Of a stretch of 64,000 bases of DNA, positions 1-8,654 are shown piece by piece. The DNA lies in the NCBI RefSeq assembly GCF_001544275.1, contig NZ_BCQE01000004.1, positions 154,097 to 218,096 of the forward strand, given 5' to 3'. Positions within the stretch are counted from its first letter, which is position 1, and every line of letters starts with the position of its first letter. Below the pieces are notes generated by a model. That model saw only the letters and a program-made list of their open reading frames with translations. It was not told where the DNA came from and made no database searches. The stretch comes from Enterococcus gallinarum NBRC 100675 (GTDB taxonomy: Bacteria > Bacillota > Bacilli > Lactobacillales > Enterococcaceae). The translations under genes were made by a program, and so were the position numbers.

Positions 1-465
1 TGCCAAAGCTCCACCACTGCCGCCTTCGCCAATAATAATTGCCAAGATTGGTACTTTTAAATCTGACATTTCTAAGAGATTGCGCGCAATCGCTTCTCCT
101 TCGCCACGCTCTTCAGCGCCGACGCCGCAATAGGCACCTGCTGTATTGATCAATGTGATAACAGGCCGTTGAAACTTCTCCGCTTGTTTCATTAGCCGCA
201 ACGCTTTTCGGTAACCTTCTGGATGAGGAGCACCAAAATTTCGTCGAAGGTTTTCTGGCAGGTTCCGCCCTTTTTGGATACCGATCACTGTCACAGGTTT
301 CCCATCTAAGGAAGCGACCCCGCCCACAACAGCTTCATCATCGGCATAGAGACGATCCCCATGGAATTCCTGAAAATCGCTAAAAACATGTTCAAAGTAA
401 TCAAGTGCCGTCAAACGATCTTTGCTGCGGGCTAACTCAACGATTTCATGTGCCGCTTCAATCAT
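1..465 (-). CDS. accA: Acetyl-CoA carboxylase carboxyltransferase subunit alpha (partial)
   Basis: Alpha half of the carboxyltransferase that moves CO2 from carboxybiotin to acetyl-CoA, giving malonyl-CoA for fatty-acid synthesis. The first 155 residues are present and the rest lies beyond the window edge. The reading frame starts [18 protein letters not shown] and carries the family segments [14 protein letters not shown] and [16 protein letters not shown]. The ATG sits inside the end of accD: the eight bases ATGATTGA serve as accA start and accD stop, which implies translational coupling and equal subunit output. It is the last visible gene of the fab/acc operon. Confidence 0.95.
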   Translation of the reverse strand, partial: MIEAAHEIVELARSKDRLTALDYFEHVFSDFQEFHGDRLYADDEAVVGGVASLDGKPVTVIGIQKGRNLPENLRRNFGAPHPEGYRKALRLMKQAEKFQRPVITLINTAGAYCGVGAEERGEGEAIARNLLEMSDLKVPILAIIIGEGGSGGALA

Positions 466-1327
466 TTGTCATCCACCCCTTTGTCGTATGCAATTTAAGC
501 AATTGGGAAATTCGTTCCCTTAATTGTGTCCGTGGAACGATTTGATCGACAAAACCATGTTCCAACAAGAACTCTGCTTTTTGGAAGTCTTCTGGCAGTT
601 CTTGTCGAATCGTTTGTTCGATCACTCGTCTCCCCGCAAACCCAATCAATGCCTGCGGTTCAGCGAGAATCACATCTCCTTCCATTGCAAAACTTGCTGT
701 TACGCCTCCGGTAGTTGGATCTGTCAAGACTGTCAAATAAAATAAACCGGCTTCACTATGACGCTTCACTGCTGCAGAGATCTTAGCCATCTGCATCAAT
801 GAGAAAATCCCTTCTTGCATCCGTGCACCACCAGAAGCAGTAAATAATACAACGGGTAAGTTCTTTGCGAGCGCTCGCTCAAACAATCGAGTGATTTTTT
901 CACCTACGACAGTTCCCATACTTCCCATAATAAAGTTGGAATCCATGATTCCTATTGCCACAGGTTGCTGATTGATTGTCGCTTCTCCAGTTAACACAGC
1001 TTCATGGAGACCAGTTTTTTCCTGTACGGAAGCTATTTTTTCGAGATAATCAGGAAAGTCGAGAGGATCTTCTGTTTTCACATCTGTATCCCATTCTTCC
1101 AAGCTTTTTTCGTCGATCGTTAATGCGATTCTTTCCCAGGCACTGATACGGAAATTATAGCCGCAATGAGGACAGACTTTTTCTGCGCCCATTTCTTTTG
1201 TATATAAGGTCCGTTTACAGCTGGGACATTTCGCCCAAAGATTGTCGGGCACTGTTGGTTCGTTGGCAGGTGCCTGGCCGCGATTAGGATTGATGCGAAT
1301 GTAATTCTTCTTTTTAAATAAAGCCAT
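458..1327 (-). CDS. accD: Acetyl-CoA carboxylase carboxyltransferase subunit beta
   Basis: Beta subunit of acetyl-CoA carboxylase carboxyltransferase, partner of AccA. The 289-residue protein has the N-terminal zinc ribbon with Cys34, Cys37, Cys52 and Cys55, followed by the crotonase-like carboxyltransferase fold, including the [17 protein letters not shown] and [10 protein letters not shown] segments expected for the active site. Length is normal for the family. It starts 11 bases after accC and overlaps accA by eight bases at the other end. Confidence 0.97.
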   Translation of the reverse strand: MALFKKKNYIRINPNRGQAPANEPTVPDNLWAKCPSCKRTLYTKEMGAEKVCPHCGYNFRISAWERIALTIDEKSLEEWDTDVKTEDPLDFPDYLEKIASVQEKTGLHEAVLTGEATINQQPVAIGIMDSNFIMGSMGTVVGEKITRLFERALAKNLPVVLFTASGGARMQEGIFSLMQMAKISAAVKRHSEAGLFYLTVLTDPTTGGVTASFAMEGDVILAEPQALIGFAGRRVIEQTIRQELPEDFQKAEFLLEHGFVDQIVPRTQLRERISQLLKLHTTKGWMTND

Positions 1328-1338
1328 TCTCTTCCCTC

Positions 1339-2703
1339 CTATTGTTCAGGCGTCCAGTTTGGCAAGAATTCCTCTTGTAAAAAGGCTGTGTTGTAGTCTC
1401 CGGCAATCACTTTTGGATGACCGATCAGATCCATTTGGAATTCTGCATTCGTCACTACACCCTCAGTCACTAATTCAGCCAAAGCTCGTTGCATTTTCAT
1501 CAATGCTTCAAATCGATTTTCTCCATGAACAATGACCTTTGCAATCATCGAATCATAGTAAGGAGGAATCGTATATCCAGAGTACATAGCACTATCCACA
1601 CGAACCCCCAGACCTCCTCCAGGTAAAAACAAATTATGAATTTTTCCAGGGGAAGGAGCAAAATTAAAGGCTGGATTTTCGGCATTGATACGACACTCGA
1701 TGGCAGCACCTTGCATTTTGACATCTTCTTGTTTGATATCCAGCGGTTCGCCGCTAGCAATCTCAATTTGTTTTTTTACAAGATCGATATTGGTCACCAT
1801 TTCTGTGATCGGATGTTCGACCTGGATTCGAGTATTCATTTCCATGAAATAGAATTCGCCAGCTTCATCCATCAGAAATTCGATTGTACCAGCATTGCGA
1901 TAGCCAACAGCCTGAGCGGCGCGCACTGCTGCAGCTCCTAGTTCTTGACGTTTACTAGCTGATATTACGACCGATGGCGATTCTTCCAAAACTTTTTGAT
2001 TGTTCCGTTGTAAAGAACAATCCCGCTCGCCTAAGTGAATGATATTCCCAAAAGAATCTCCTAAAACTTGGACTTCAATATGTCGTGCGGGATAAACGAT
2101 TTTCTCAATATACATTTCATCATTACCAAAAGCGGCTTTTGCTTCTTGCTGAGCGGAAGAAAAATGCTGCGGCAATTCTTCTTTTGTCAATACTTTACGT
2201 ATGCCTTTCCCACCACCGCCTGCTGCTGCTTTAAGCATCACTGGATAGCCAATTTCTTCAGCGATCGTCAATGCTTCTTTCACATCAGAAATCGCTCCTT
2301 GACTGCCGGGGATCACTGGCACTTGTGCTTCGATCATCAACCGTCGGGCATTGATTTTGTTCCCCATTGCATCGATTGTTTCACTCTTAGGACCAATAAA
2401 GACAATATTGCATTCTTCACACATAGATGCAAAACGGCTATTTTCTGATAAGAAACCAAATCCAGGATGGATGGCTTCAGCTTTGGTAACGATCGCGGCG
2501 CTTAATATTTGTTGCACATTCAAATAAGAGTCTGCTGCTTTCGCCGGGCCAATACAAATGGCTTCATCGGCAAGTTCTGCATGTAACGCTTCTTTATCTG
2601 CTTCTGAATAAACTGCGACCGTTTGGATCCCAAGTTCGCGGCAAGCACGTATAATGCGAACAGCGATCTCACCACGGTTAGCTATCAATACTTTAGAAAA
2701 CAT
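1339..2703 (-). CDS. accC: Acetyl-CoA carboxylase, biotin carboxylase subunit
   Basis: ATP-dependent carboxylation of the biotin on AccB. The 454 residues begin [20 protein letters not shown], the usual biotin carboxylase N-terminus. The ATP-grasp glycine loop [13 protein letters not shown] and the catalytic segment [15 protein letters not shown] are present. Full length for the family. It lies seven bases after fabZ and 11 before accD in the same transcription unit. Confidence 0.97.
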   Translation of the reverse strand: MFSKVLIANRGEIAVRIIRACRELGIQTVAVYSEADKEALHAELADEAICIGPAKAADSYLNVQQILSAAIVTKAEAIHPGFGFLSENSRFASMCEECNIVFIGPKSETIDAMGNKINARRLMIEAQVPVIPGSQGAISDVKEALTIAEEIGYPVMLKAAAGGGGKGIRKVLTKEELPQHFSSAQQEAKAAFGNDEMYIEKIVYPARHIEVQVLGDSFGNIIHLGERDCSLQRNNQKVLEESPSVVISASKRQELGAAAVRAAQAVGYRNAGTIEFLMDEAGEFYFMEMNTRIQVEHPITEMVTNIDLVKKQIEIASGEPLDIKQEDVKMQGAAIECRINAENPAFNFAPSPGKIHNLFLPGGGLGVRVDSAMYSGYTIPPYYDSMIAKVIVHGENRFEALMKMQRALAELVTEGVVTNAEFQMDLIGHPKVIAGDYNTAFLQEEFLPNWTPEQ

Positions 2704-2710
2704 TTTTCAC

Positions 2711-3139
2711 CTATCCAATCATGAAGGTAAGTTCTGCTTCTGCAACTTTTTTGCCATCAACATAAGCAATCCCTTTGCCGATTCCTGCTGCAGATTTTAC
2801 CTTGAGTATTTCTACTTCTAAGATCAATGTATCTCCTGGTGTTACTTTTTTGCGGAATTTTGCTTTATCAAGTCCGCCGAAATAAGCTGTTTTACCTCGA
2901 AAATCCGGTAAAGATAAGAGTGCAACTGCACCCGCTTGGGCCATTGCTTCAACGATCAATACACCAGGCATGACTGGTTCATGCGGAAAATGACCTTGAA
3001 AAAAAGGTTCGTTGATGGTCACGTTCTTCTTTGCTACCACACGTTTTCCTTCTTCTAGTTCTTCAATGCGATCCACTAAGAGCATAGGATAGCGATGGGG
3101 AATGATTTCTTTGATTTCTTGAATTGACATAACTGACAT
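2711..3139 (-). CDS. fabZ: 3-hydroxyacyl-ACP dehydratase FabZ
   Basis: Dehydrates beta-hydroxyacyl-ACP in the elongation cycle. The 142-residue hot-dog protein carries the catalytic pair His50 (in [11 protein letters not shown]) and Glu64 (in VEAMAQAG). The start is supported by a GAAGGG ribosome-binding site that overlaps the end of accB; a second ATG lies three codons on. Whether this copy also isomerises double bonds, as enterococcal FabN (FabZ1) does, cannot be read from the sequence. Confidence 0.95.
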   Translation of the reverse strand: MSVMSIQEIKEIIPHRYPMLLVDRIEELEEGKRVVAKKNVTINEPFFQGHFPHEPVMPGVLIVEAMAQAGAVALLSLPDFRGKTAYFGGLDKAKFRKKVTPGDTLILEVEILKVKSAAGIGKGIAYVDGKKVAEAELTFMIG

Positions 3140-3142
3140 AGC

Positions 3143-3619
3143 TTACCCTTCTTTCACACGGAATAATGGTTGATCGTACTCAACGATCTGCTCATTTTCA
3201 ACTAAGATTTCAACTAATTCGCCATCAACATCGCTAACAATTTCATTCATTACTTTCATGGCTTCAACGATACAAAGGACATCCCCTTTTTTGACAGAAT
3301 CGCCGATTTGTTTGAATTGACTTTGTTCAGGACTGGGTTTTAAGTAAACCACACCCACTAAAGGTGAAACGATCTCCGTTCCTGCCATAATTGGCTCTGA
3401 ACTAACCTCGACGGTTCCAGCTGTTGGTTGTACGCTTGGTACCGGTGCAGCTGAAGGGATGCTTTCAACTTTGACATCTGAACTCTCGGATGACACTTGA
3501 CGGCCACTGAACGAATTTTTATTAAAATAAAGTTCGATGTTTTCTTTTTTGAGCTGCAATTCAGTCAAAGAGGACTGATCAAATTGGGAAAGCAGATCCT
3601 TGATTTCATTTGTTTCCAA
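3143..3619 (-). CDS. accB: Biotin carboxyl carrier protein of acetyl-CoA carboxylase (TTG start)
   Basis: Carries biotin between AccC and AccA/AccD. The 158 residues have an N-terminal helical segment, a Pro/Ala/Ser/Val-rich linker at about 45-80, and a C-terminal biotinyl domain with the acceptor Lys122 in EAMKVMNEI. The start is a TTG directly after the fabF stop, with GGGAGG eight bases upstream. No in-frame ATG precedes the conserved N-terminus, so TTG is the likely initiator and may lower yield relative to neighbours. Confidence 0.95.
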   Translation of the reverse strand: METNEIKDLLSQFDQSSLTELQLKKENIELYFNKNSFSGRQVSSESSDVKVESIPSAAPVPSVQPTAGTVEVSSEPIMAGTEIVSPLVGVVYLKPSPEQSQFKQIGDSVKKGDVLCIVEAMKVMNEIVSDVDGELVEILVENEQIVEYDQPLFRVKEG

Positions 3620-4858
3620 TTAAGCTTCCTCCCAACGTTTCAATAAGATGACTGCATTGTGTCCGCCAAAACCTAGTGAGTTACTCATTGCATACGTAAT
3701 TTCTGCTGGCTGGCTTTGGTTTTTCACAATATTTAAGTCGATTTCAGGATCTTGTTCACGAACATTGATGGTCGGCGGAATAAATTGATGTTGCAAGGCC
3801 AAAAGAGAGGCAATTGCTTCGATTCCTCCTGCCGCCCCCAATAGATGTCCTGTCATAGATTTTGTACTGCTGACGTAAGGTTTGCGATAGTCGTCACCTA
3901 AACCATATTGGATCGATGTAGCTTCAGCTACATCATTAGCTGGTGTGCTTGTTCCGTGAGCATTGATATAGCCAACTTCGGCTGGAGTGATCGCTGCTTC
4001 AGACATCGCGAGTTTCATTGCTTTTCCAGCGCCTGAACCGTCAGGATTCGGTGCAGTCATATGGTAGGCATCACAATTGGCACCATAGCCAACAACTTCC
4101 CCGAGAATCTTCGCTCCGCGCTTTTGGGCATGTTCAAATGATTCTAAAATCAAGACCCCAGCACCTTCTCCCATCACAAACCCGCTGCGGTTCTTGTCAA
4201 ATGGTGTGGATGCTTTGTCTGGATCAGATTCCGTTGTTAATGCCGTTAAAGAAGCAAAACCAGCGATACCAATCTCACAAATCGTTGATTCAGATCCGCC
4301 AGCAATCATCACGTCTGCATATCCATGTTTGATATTGCGGAAAGCTTCACCAATCGAATGAGTACCGGATGCACAAGCAGAGACCGTCGTTGTACAAATA
4401 CCTTTTGCCCCCACACGCAATGCAATGTTTCCTGCCACCATGTTGACGATCGACATGGGCACAAACATTGGAGACACACGATTTGCGCCTTTTTCATGCA
4501 TTCGAATCACTTGGTCTTGAATAGTTGGCAAACCTCCAATACCTGATCCGACCATGACACCGAATCGATCGGCATCTAACGCTTCAGAATTCAAACCCGC
4601 CATTTCCATTGCTTCAAGGGCAGCATAGATCCCATAAATCGAAAAAAGATCCATCCGTTTCGTATCTTTTTTGACAAAGTATTTTTCTAGTGGAAACTCT
4701 TTGACTTCAGCTGCTACTGAAATCCCTGTTCCACTGGCGTCAAATTTGGTGATGGGGCCAATCCCATTGGTTCCATTTTGCAAACTAGCTAAAAATGTTT
4801 CTGGATCATTCCCAATCGGGGAAGTCACACCGTATCCTGTAATAACTACTCGATTCAT
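3620..4858 (-). CDS. fabF: Beta-ketoacyl-ACP synthase II
   Basis: Elongating condensing enzyme of fatty-acid synthesis. The 412 residues from MNRVVITGYGVTSPIG contain the catalytic Cys162 (in VSACASGTHS) and the two active-site histidine regions NAHGTSTPAND and KSMTGHLLGAAGG. An open frame extends 13 codons further upstream, but the ATG at 4858 follows a GGAGATACTT ribosome-binding region and matches the family N-terminus. It sits 13 bases after fabG and touches accB. Confidence 0.97.
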   Translation of the reverse strand: MNRVVITGYGVTSPIGNDPETFLASLQNGTNGIGPITKFDASGTGISVAAEVKEFPLEKYFVKKDTKRMDLFSIYGIYAALEAMEMAGLNSEALDADRFGVMVGSGIGGLPTIQDQVIRMHEKGANRVSPMFVPMSIVNMVAGNIALRVGAKGICTTTVSACASGTHSIGEAFRNIKHGYADVMIAGGSESTICEIGIAGFASLTALTTESDPDKASTPFDKNRSGFVMGEGAGVLILESFEHAQKRGAKILGEVVGYGANCDAYHMTAPNPDGSGAGKAMKLAMSEAAITPAEVGYINAHGTSTPANDVAEATSIQYGLGDDYRKPYVSSTKSMTGHLLGAAGGIEAIASLLALQHQFIPPTINVREQDPEIDLNIVKNQSQPAEITYAMSNSLGFGGHNAVILLKRWEEA

Positions 4859-4871
4859 AAGTATCTCCTTT

Positions 4872-5609
4872 CTATCCTTGCATGGCCATTCCGCCATCTA
4901 CGCTGACGACTTGACCTGTGATATAAGCACTTTGGGCCAAAAAGACCGCAGCTTTTGCGACATCTTCTACAGCACCAAATCGCTGCAACGGAATATTATT
5001 GATCGATTGTTCTTTTACCTTATCAGAAAGAACTGCGGTCATCTCCGTTTCAATAAATCCTGGTGCGATCGCATTACAGGTAATGCCTCTAGCCGCTCCT
5101 TCGCGGGCAACTGATTTGGTAAAACCAATCACGCCAGCTTTGCTTGCTGCATAATTTGCTTGACCAATGTTGCCAGTCAATCCTACGACACTAGTCAAAT
5201 TAATGATACGTCCTTCGCGTAGTTTCATCATCTTTTTGAGAGCTAATTGCGTCATGTTGAAGGTTCCAGTCAAATTGATCTTCAATACACTTTCAAATTC
5301 TTCTGGTTTCATGCGCAACAATAACTTGTCATTGGTGATCCCTGCGTTGTTGACTAAAATGTGGATCGGTCCTAATTCAGCTTCCGCTTGTGCAAGCATC
5401 GAAACAGCTTGATCGTAATCGGATATATCACCGTTGACTGCGATGCATTTCACACCAAAACGGGTAATCGTCTCTATAAGGGTTTGAGGTATCTCTTTCC
5501 GCCCGTTCAATACGATATTGGCTCCTTCTTTGGCAAATGCTTCTGCAATGCCAAAGCCGATCCCTCTTGAACTACCAGTAATAAAGACATTTTTATTTGT
5601 CAGTTCCAT
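4872..5609 (-). CDS. fabG: 3-oxoacyl-ACP reductase
   Basis: NADPH-dependent reduction of beta-ketoacyl-ACP. This short-chain dehydrogenase of 245 residues has the Rossmann motif TGSSRGIG at 11-18, NNAG at 87-90 and the Ser140/Tyr153/Lys157 catalytic triad (YAASK). Length and order are standard. It lies nine bases after the fabD stop, behind the GGAGG of AGGAGGAATTT. Confidence 0.97.
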   Translation of the reverse strand: MELTNKNVFITGSSRGIGFGIAEAFAKEGANIVLNGRKEIPQTLIETITRFGVKCIAVNGDISDYDQAVSMLAQAEAELGPIHILVNNAGITNDKLLLRMKPEEFESVLKINLTGTFNMTQLALKKMMKLREGRIINLTSVVGLTGNIGQANYAASKAGVIGFTKSVAREGAARGITCNAIAPGFIETEMTAVLSDKVKEQSINNIPLQRFGAVEDVAKAAVFLAQSAYITGQVVSVDGGMAMQG

Positions 5610-5618
5610 AAATTCCTC

Positions 5619-6542
5619 CTAATCAAACCTTGAAAGTGTGTCAAAAAGTGTTTGAGCATCTTCCACTCTCGAAGCAGCAATGGTTTTGTCGATTTTTTTC
5701 AAAAAACCGGTCAATACTTTTCCTGGACCGATCTCAATCATCTGCTCAATTCCCATTTGTTTCAACTGCTCGATGCTTTCATAAAAACGCACTGGTGATT
5801 TGACTTGCTTCTCTAATAAGTCTTTGACTTGTTCTTGTTTCATAGGTTTCGCAGTCGTGTTACTGATCACCGGCACCTGTAAATCTTTGATCTCAATTTT
5901 CGCCAGCTCTTGAGCAAGTTGTTGAGAAGCGGGTTCTAAAAGTTTCGTATGGAAAGGGCCGCTGACATTTAATGGAATCATTCGTTTGGCTCCTGCCGCT
6001 TGCAATAACTGAACGGCTTGGTCAACAGCCGCTACTTCACCACCGATGACAATTTGCTGCGGCGTATTGTAATTAGCTGGCGAAACGATTCCTACTTGGC
6101 TAGCTTCTTTACAAATCGCCTCAATGGTTTCAGCCGGAGTATTCATCACAGCGACCATTTTACCCACACCCTGCGGTGCGGCATTTGCCATAAACTTGCC
6201 GCGTTTTTGCACGAGGACTACAGCAGTTTGAAAGTCTAATGCGCCGCTTGCTACTAATGCGGAATATTCACCTAAGCTCAAACCGGCTAAAGCATCGGCT
6301 TGGAGACCTTTTTCTTTTAACAAACGCCAAAAAGCCACACTGACGGTTAAAATGGCTGGCTGCGTATATTCAGTTTGATTCAAACGGTCATTTTCAGTAA
6401 AACATAGTTCAGTCATATCATAGCCGAGCATCTCACTTGCTTCCGCAAAGGTTTGTTGAACACTTGATTCTTGCTGATATAACTCCTGACCCATTCCTAC
6501 ATATTGGGCTCCTTGACCGCTGAATAAAAATGCTGTTTTCAT
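5619..6542 (-). CDS. fabD: Malonyl-CoA:ACP transacylase
   Basis: Loads malonate onto ACP. The 307 residues from MKTAFLFSGQGAQYVGMG contain the nucleophile Ser89 in GLSLGEYSALVASG and a GPFHTKLL histidine segment near residue 198. The frame stays open 17 codons further upstream, but the ATG at 6542 has an AAAAAAGGAGTTT ribosome-binding site and the family N-terminus. In E. faecalis fabK lies between acpP and fabD; here that gap is only about 125 bases. Confidence 0.96.
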   Translation of the reverse strand: MKTAFLFSGQGAQYVGMGQELYQQESSVQQTFAEASEMLGYDMTELCFTENDRLNQTEYTQPAILTVSVAFWRLLKEKGLQADALAGLSLGEYSALVASGALDFQTAVVLVQKRGKFMANAAPQGVGKMVAVMNTPAETIEAICKEASQVGIVSPANYNTPQQIVIGGEVAAVDQAVQLLQAAGAKRMIPLNVSGPFHTKLLEPASQQLAQELAKIEIKDLQVPVISNTTAKPMKQEQVKDLLEKQVKSPVRFYESIEQLKQMGIEQMIEIGPGKVLTGFLKKIDKTIAASRVEDAQTLFDTLSRFD

Positions 6543-6638
6543 TTTAAACTCCTTTTTTGAACTGAAAGATTTTGGAGAAAATGGCATCTTCACTCGCAGA
6601 TCTCAGCGAGTGAAACACACTCTTTCTATTACAAGGAA

Positions 6639-6661
6639 AGGCTAGGCTGTTTGCCTAGCCT
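6639..6661 (-). terminator. Hairpin between acpP and fabD (possible attenuator)
   Basis: Nine-base perfect stem AGGCTAGGC/GCCTAGCCT with a five-base loop, just below the acpP stop. Read on the minus strand it is followed by TTTCCTTGT, only moderately U-rich, so partial termination is plausible. This would give more acpP than downstream fab mRNA. Read on the plus strand a run of six T follows, but no plus-strand gene ends here. Confidence 0.5.
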
Positions 6662-6667
6662 CGTTTT

Positions 6668-6892
6668 TTATGCTTGTTGTTTTTCAACGTATTTAACTAG
6701 ATCTTCAACAGTTTTGATGCCGTCTTCAGTTTCGATTTTTACATCGAATTCATCTTCGATCTCGTTAATGATTTGGAAAAGGTCTAAGCTGTCTGCTTCA
6801 AGATCCTCTTGAATGTTTGTGTTTAATTTGATTTCTTCTTTTTCTTTTCCTAATTCTTCTGCTACGATTTCTTGAATTTTTTCGAATACCAT
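6668..6892 (-). CDS. acpP: Acyl carrier protein
   Basis: Carries the growing acyl chain on phosphopantetheine. The 74-residue acidic helical protein has the attachment serine Ser35 in EADSLDLFQ. The longer open frame (26 extra codons) is unlikely: the ATG at 6892 has GGAGGAATATACAC upstream and gives the normal ACP length. It lies about 47 bases after fabH. Confidence 0.96.
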   Translation of the reverse strand: MVFEKIQEIVAEELGKEKEEIKLNTNIQEDLEADSLDLFQIINEIEDEFDVKIETEDGIKTVEDLVKYVEKQQA

Positions 6893-6939
6893 GTGTATAT
6901 TCCTCCAATGTGTTTTCTTCAATATTGATTGTGAACAGG

Positions 6940-7902
6940 CTATAAAGCTGCCAGCATGGTCCCCCATGCTAATCCGCCGCCAAAACCTGAGAACACCACT
7001 TTTTGTCCGCTGCCTAAAGACAGCGTGCCGCGTTTCACTTCTTCATCTAACAAAATCGGAATTGAAGCGGCTGAAGTATTGCCATAAAATTGCATATTTT
7101 GCAAAAACTTATGTCGCGGGACCTTCAATTTCCGAGCCACTTTATCTAAGATTCGGGAATTGGCCTGATGCAACAAGTAATAATCTACCGTTTCATGCTC
7201 ACTGATTGCTTTAATAGATTGAACGACATCGCGTGTCGCAAAATCGAAAATTTCACGGCCAACCATCTGCATACAAGCACTGTATTGGGTTGACGAACTT
7301 CCGTAAGGATTTTTATTTTCAACAAAACCTGATGTCAGAGAGAGTCCTCTGGTTCCATCAGACTGCAGTGATTCCTTCAAGAGGTGCTGATGGTTGGTTG
7401 CTTCTAAAAGCACCCCGCCTGCCCCGTCTCCAAATAAAACTGCGGTTGAACGATCTTCCCAATCCAAGACCTTTGACAGGACTTCACCGCCAATGACGAG
7501 CCCTTTTTTAGAACCGGTCCGAATCAATTTTTCTGCTAAAGACAATGCATAAACAAATCCGGCACAAGCTGCGCTGATATCAAAAGCAAAAGCTTGATGG
7601 GCGCCAATATTCCCTTGAACTTGGCAGGCAACTGCCGGTGTATTGAAATCCGGGGTGATGGTCGCTACTAGGATAAAGTCCAATTCATCTGGAGCAAGTC
7701 CCCCTGATGCCAAAAGCTTCTTAGCAACATTCGTACATAAATCGGAAGTATTTTCTCCATTACTGATTCGACGTTCTTTGATTCCTGTACGTGAAAAAAT
7801 CCAGTCATCTGATGTATCCATAATTTCTGAAAGTTGCTGGTTCGTCACGATTTGTTCAGGAACATAGCTTGCGGTTGCGGTAATCTTTCCAAACATATTC
7901 AT
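6940..7902 (-). CDS. fabH: Beta-ketoacyl-ACP synthase III
   Basis: Starts fatty-acid synthesis by condensing acyl-CoA with malonyl-ACP. The 320 residues carry the catalytic triad Cys113 ([12 protein letters not shown]), His (LLHQANSRI) and Asn ([10 protein letters not shown]). The start could be either of two ATGs two codons apart (7902 or 7896), neither with a strong ribosome-binding site. It follows fabT by nine bases. Confidence 0.96.
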   Translation of the reverse strand: MNMFGKITATASYVPEQIVTNQQLSEIMDTSDDWIFSRTGIKERRISNGENTSDLCTNVAKKLLASGGLAPDELDFILVATITPDFNTPAVACQVQGNIGAHQAFAFDISAACAGFVYALSLAEKLIRTGSKKGLVIGGEVLSKVLDWEDRSTAVLFGDGAGGVLLEATNHQHLLKESLQSDGTRGLSLTSGFVENKNPYGSSSTQYSACMQMVGREIFDFATRDVVQSIKAISEHETVDYYLLHQANSRILDKVARKLKVPRHKFLQNMQFYGNTSAASIPILLDEEVKRGTLSLGSGQKVVFSGFGGGLAWGTMLAAL

Positions 7903-7911
7903 CCGTTACAC

Positions 7912-8364
7912 TCACTTATAATCTTGTAAAAAGTCATGCAGATTTTTTAAGGCTTTAAGTAAAGCTTGTTCTTCATCCGTAGACATCTGGCTTAGAACGC
8001 CTTTGACCATCTCACGGTGAAAATGTTGATGTACCCGATAAAGCAATTTGCCTTTTTTTGTCAACGCAAGTTTGACTACGCGTCGATCGTCTTCACTGCG
8101 AATGCGTTCTACATATTCTTTTTTAACCAAACGATTGATTGCAATGGTGAGGGTCCCAACAGTAATAGAAAGCTCTTTAGCGACTTCTGAAGTTGTTTTC
8201 TTCTTGTACATGCCGATTGCTTCAATCGTATGCATTTCTGTGATTGAAAGATCTTTAAATTGTGATTTCTTTAATTCTGATTCTTCGATCACGAGAATGT
8301 CATTGAAGACACTGACTAAGTAGTCGTTGACCGTTTCTAAATTTGGTTCCATATCTTTCACCAT
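7912..8364 (-). CDS. fabT: MarR-family fatty-acid synthesis repressor FabT
   Basis: Winged-helix repressor of the fab operon; in streptococci and enterococci long-chain acyl-ACP increases its DNA binding. The 150 residues have the MarR helix-turn-helix (KTTSEVAKELSITVGTLTIAINRLVKKEYVERIR) and wing RSEDDRRVVKLALT. First gene of the fab/acc operon. The ATG at 8364 is weakly supported and a second in-frame ATG lies at 8352. Two FabT-type palindromes overlap its promoter, so autoregulation is likely. Confidence 0.93.
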   Translation of the reverse strand: MVKDMEPNLETVNDYLVSVFNDILVIEESELKKSQFKDLSITEMHTIEAIGMYKKKTTSEVAKELSITVGTLTIAINRLVKKEYVERIRSEDDRRVVKLALTKKGKLLYRVHQHFHREMVKGVLSQMSTDEEQALLKALKNLHDFLQDYK

Positions 8365-8372
8365 CCGAATAG

Positions 8373-8385
8373 TTTGATAATCAAA
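8373..8385 (-). promoter_or_regulatory. FabT operator 1 of the fab operon
   Basis: On the minus strand this reads TTTGATTATCAAA, an exact match to the 13-base core of the FabT operator reported in streptococci (ANTTTGATTATCAAANT). It lies in the 5' leader, 9 bases before the fabT ATG at 8364. Confidence 0.85.
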
Positions 8386-8388
8386 TCA

Positions 8389-8401
8389 TTTGATAGTCAA
8401 A
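8389..8401 (-). promoter_or_regulatory. FabT operator 2 of the fab operon
   Basis: TTTGACTATCAAA on the minus strand, one base off the FabT core. It covers the predicted transcription start. Its centre is 16 bases from that of operator 1, which suggests two dimers binding side by side. Confidence 0.75.
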
Positions 8402-8429
8402 CTATAAAGTAACTTTTAGAGAATTGCAA
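8401..8429 (-). promoter_or_regulatory. Promoter of the fabT-fab-acc operon
   Basis: Minus-strand -35 TTGCAA (8424-8429), 17-base spacer, -10 TATAGT (8401-8406). The expected start near 8394 falls inside FabT operator 2. Confidence 0.75.
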
Positions 8430-8507
8430 GAAAATTTTTTGATTTTTATTTTTTTTAAGCGCATTTTTATTTTCAGTATACTTTTCTAACCTTCACAAGT
8501 TTTTAAG

Positions 8508-8536
8508 TTGACAATTACCAGAGAATCGAGTAGTTA
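8508..8536 (+). promoter_or_regulatory. Promoter of the GIY-YIG gene
   Basis: Consensus -35 TTGACA (8508-8513), 17-base spacer and a weak -10 TAGTTA (8531-8536). Transcription would start near 8543, directly at the third FabT box. Confidence 0.5.
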
Positions 8537-8544
8537 AAAATTGT

Positions 8545-8557
8545 TTTGATTATCAAA
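8545..8557 (+). promoter_or_regulatory. Third FabT-type operator, upstream of the GIY-YIG gene
   Basis: Exact TTTGATTATCAAA core, about 160 bases from the fab operon boxes. It sits right after the predicted start site of the rightward promoter, the same geometry as at fabT. It could repress the GIY-YIG gene or help FabT loop the intergenic region. Confidence 0.7.
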
Positions 8558-8654
8558 GATTTCTTACCTCATTTCACGAAAATGATTATCGTGTCAGATC
8601 ATCACTTGTTCTGCACCTTAAATTTTGGTATCGTTGCAGTGTAGAAATGAGGTG

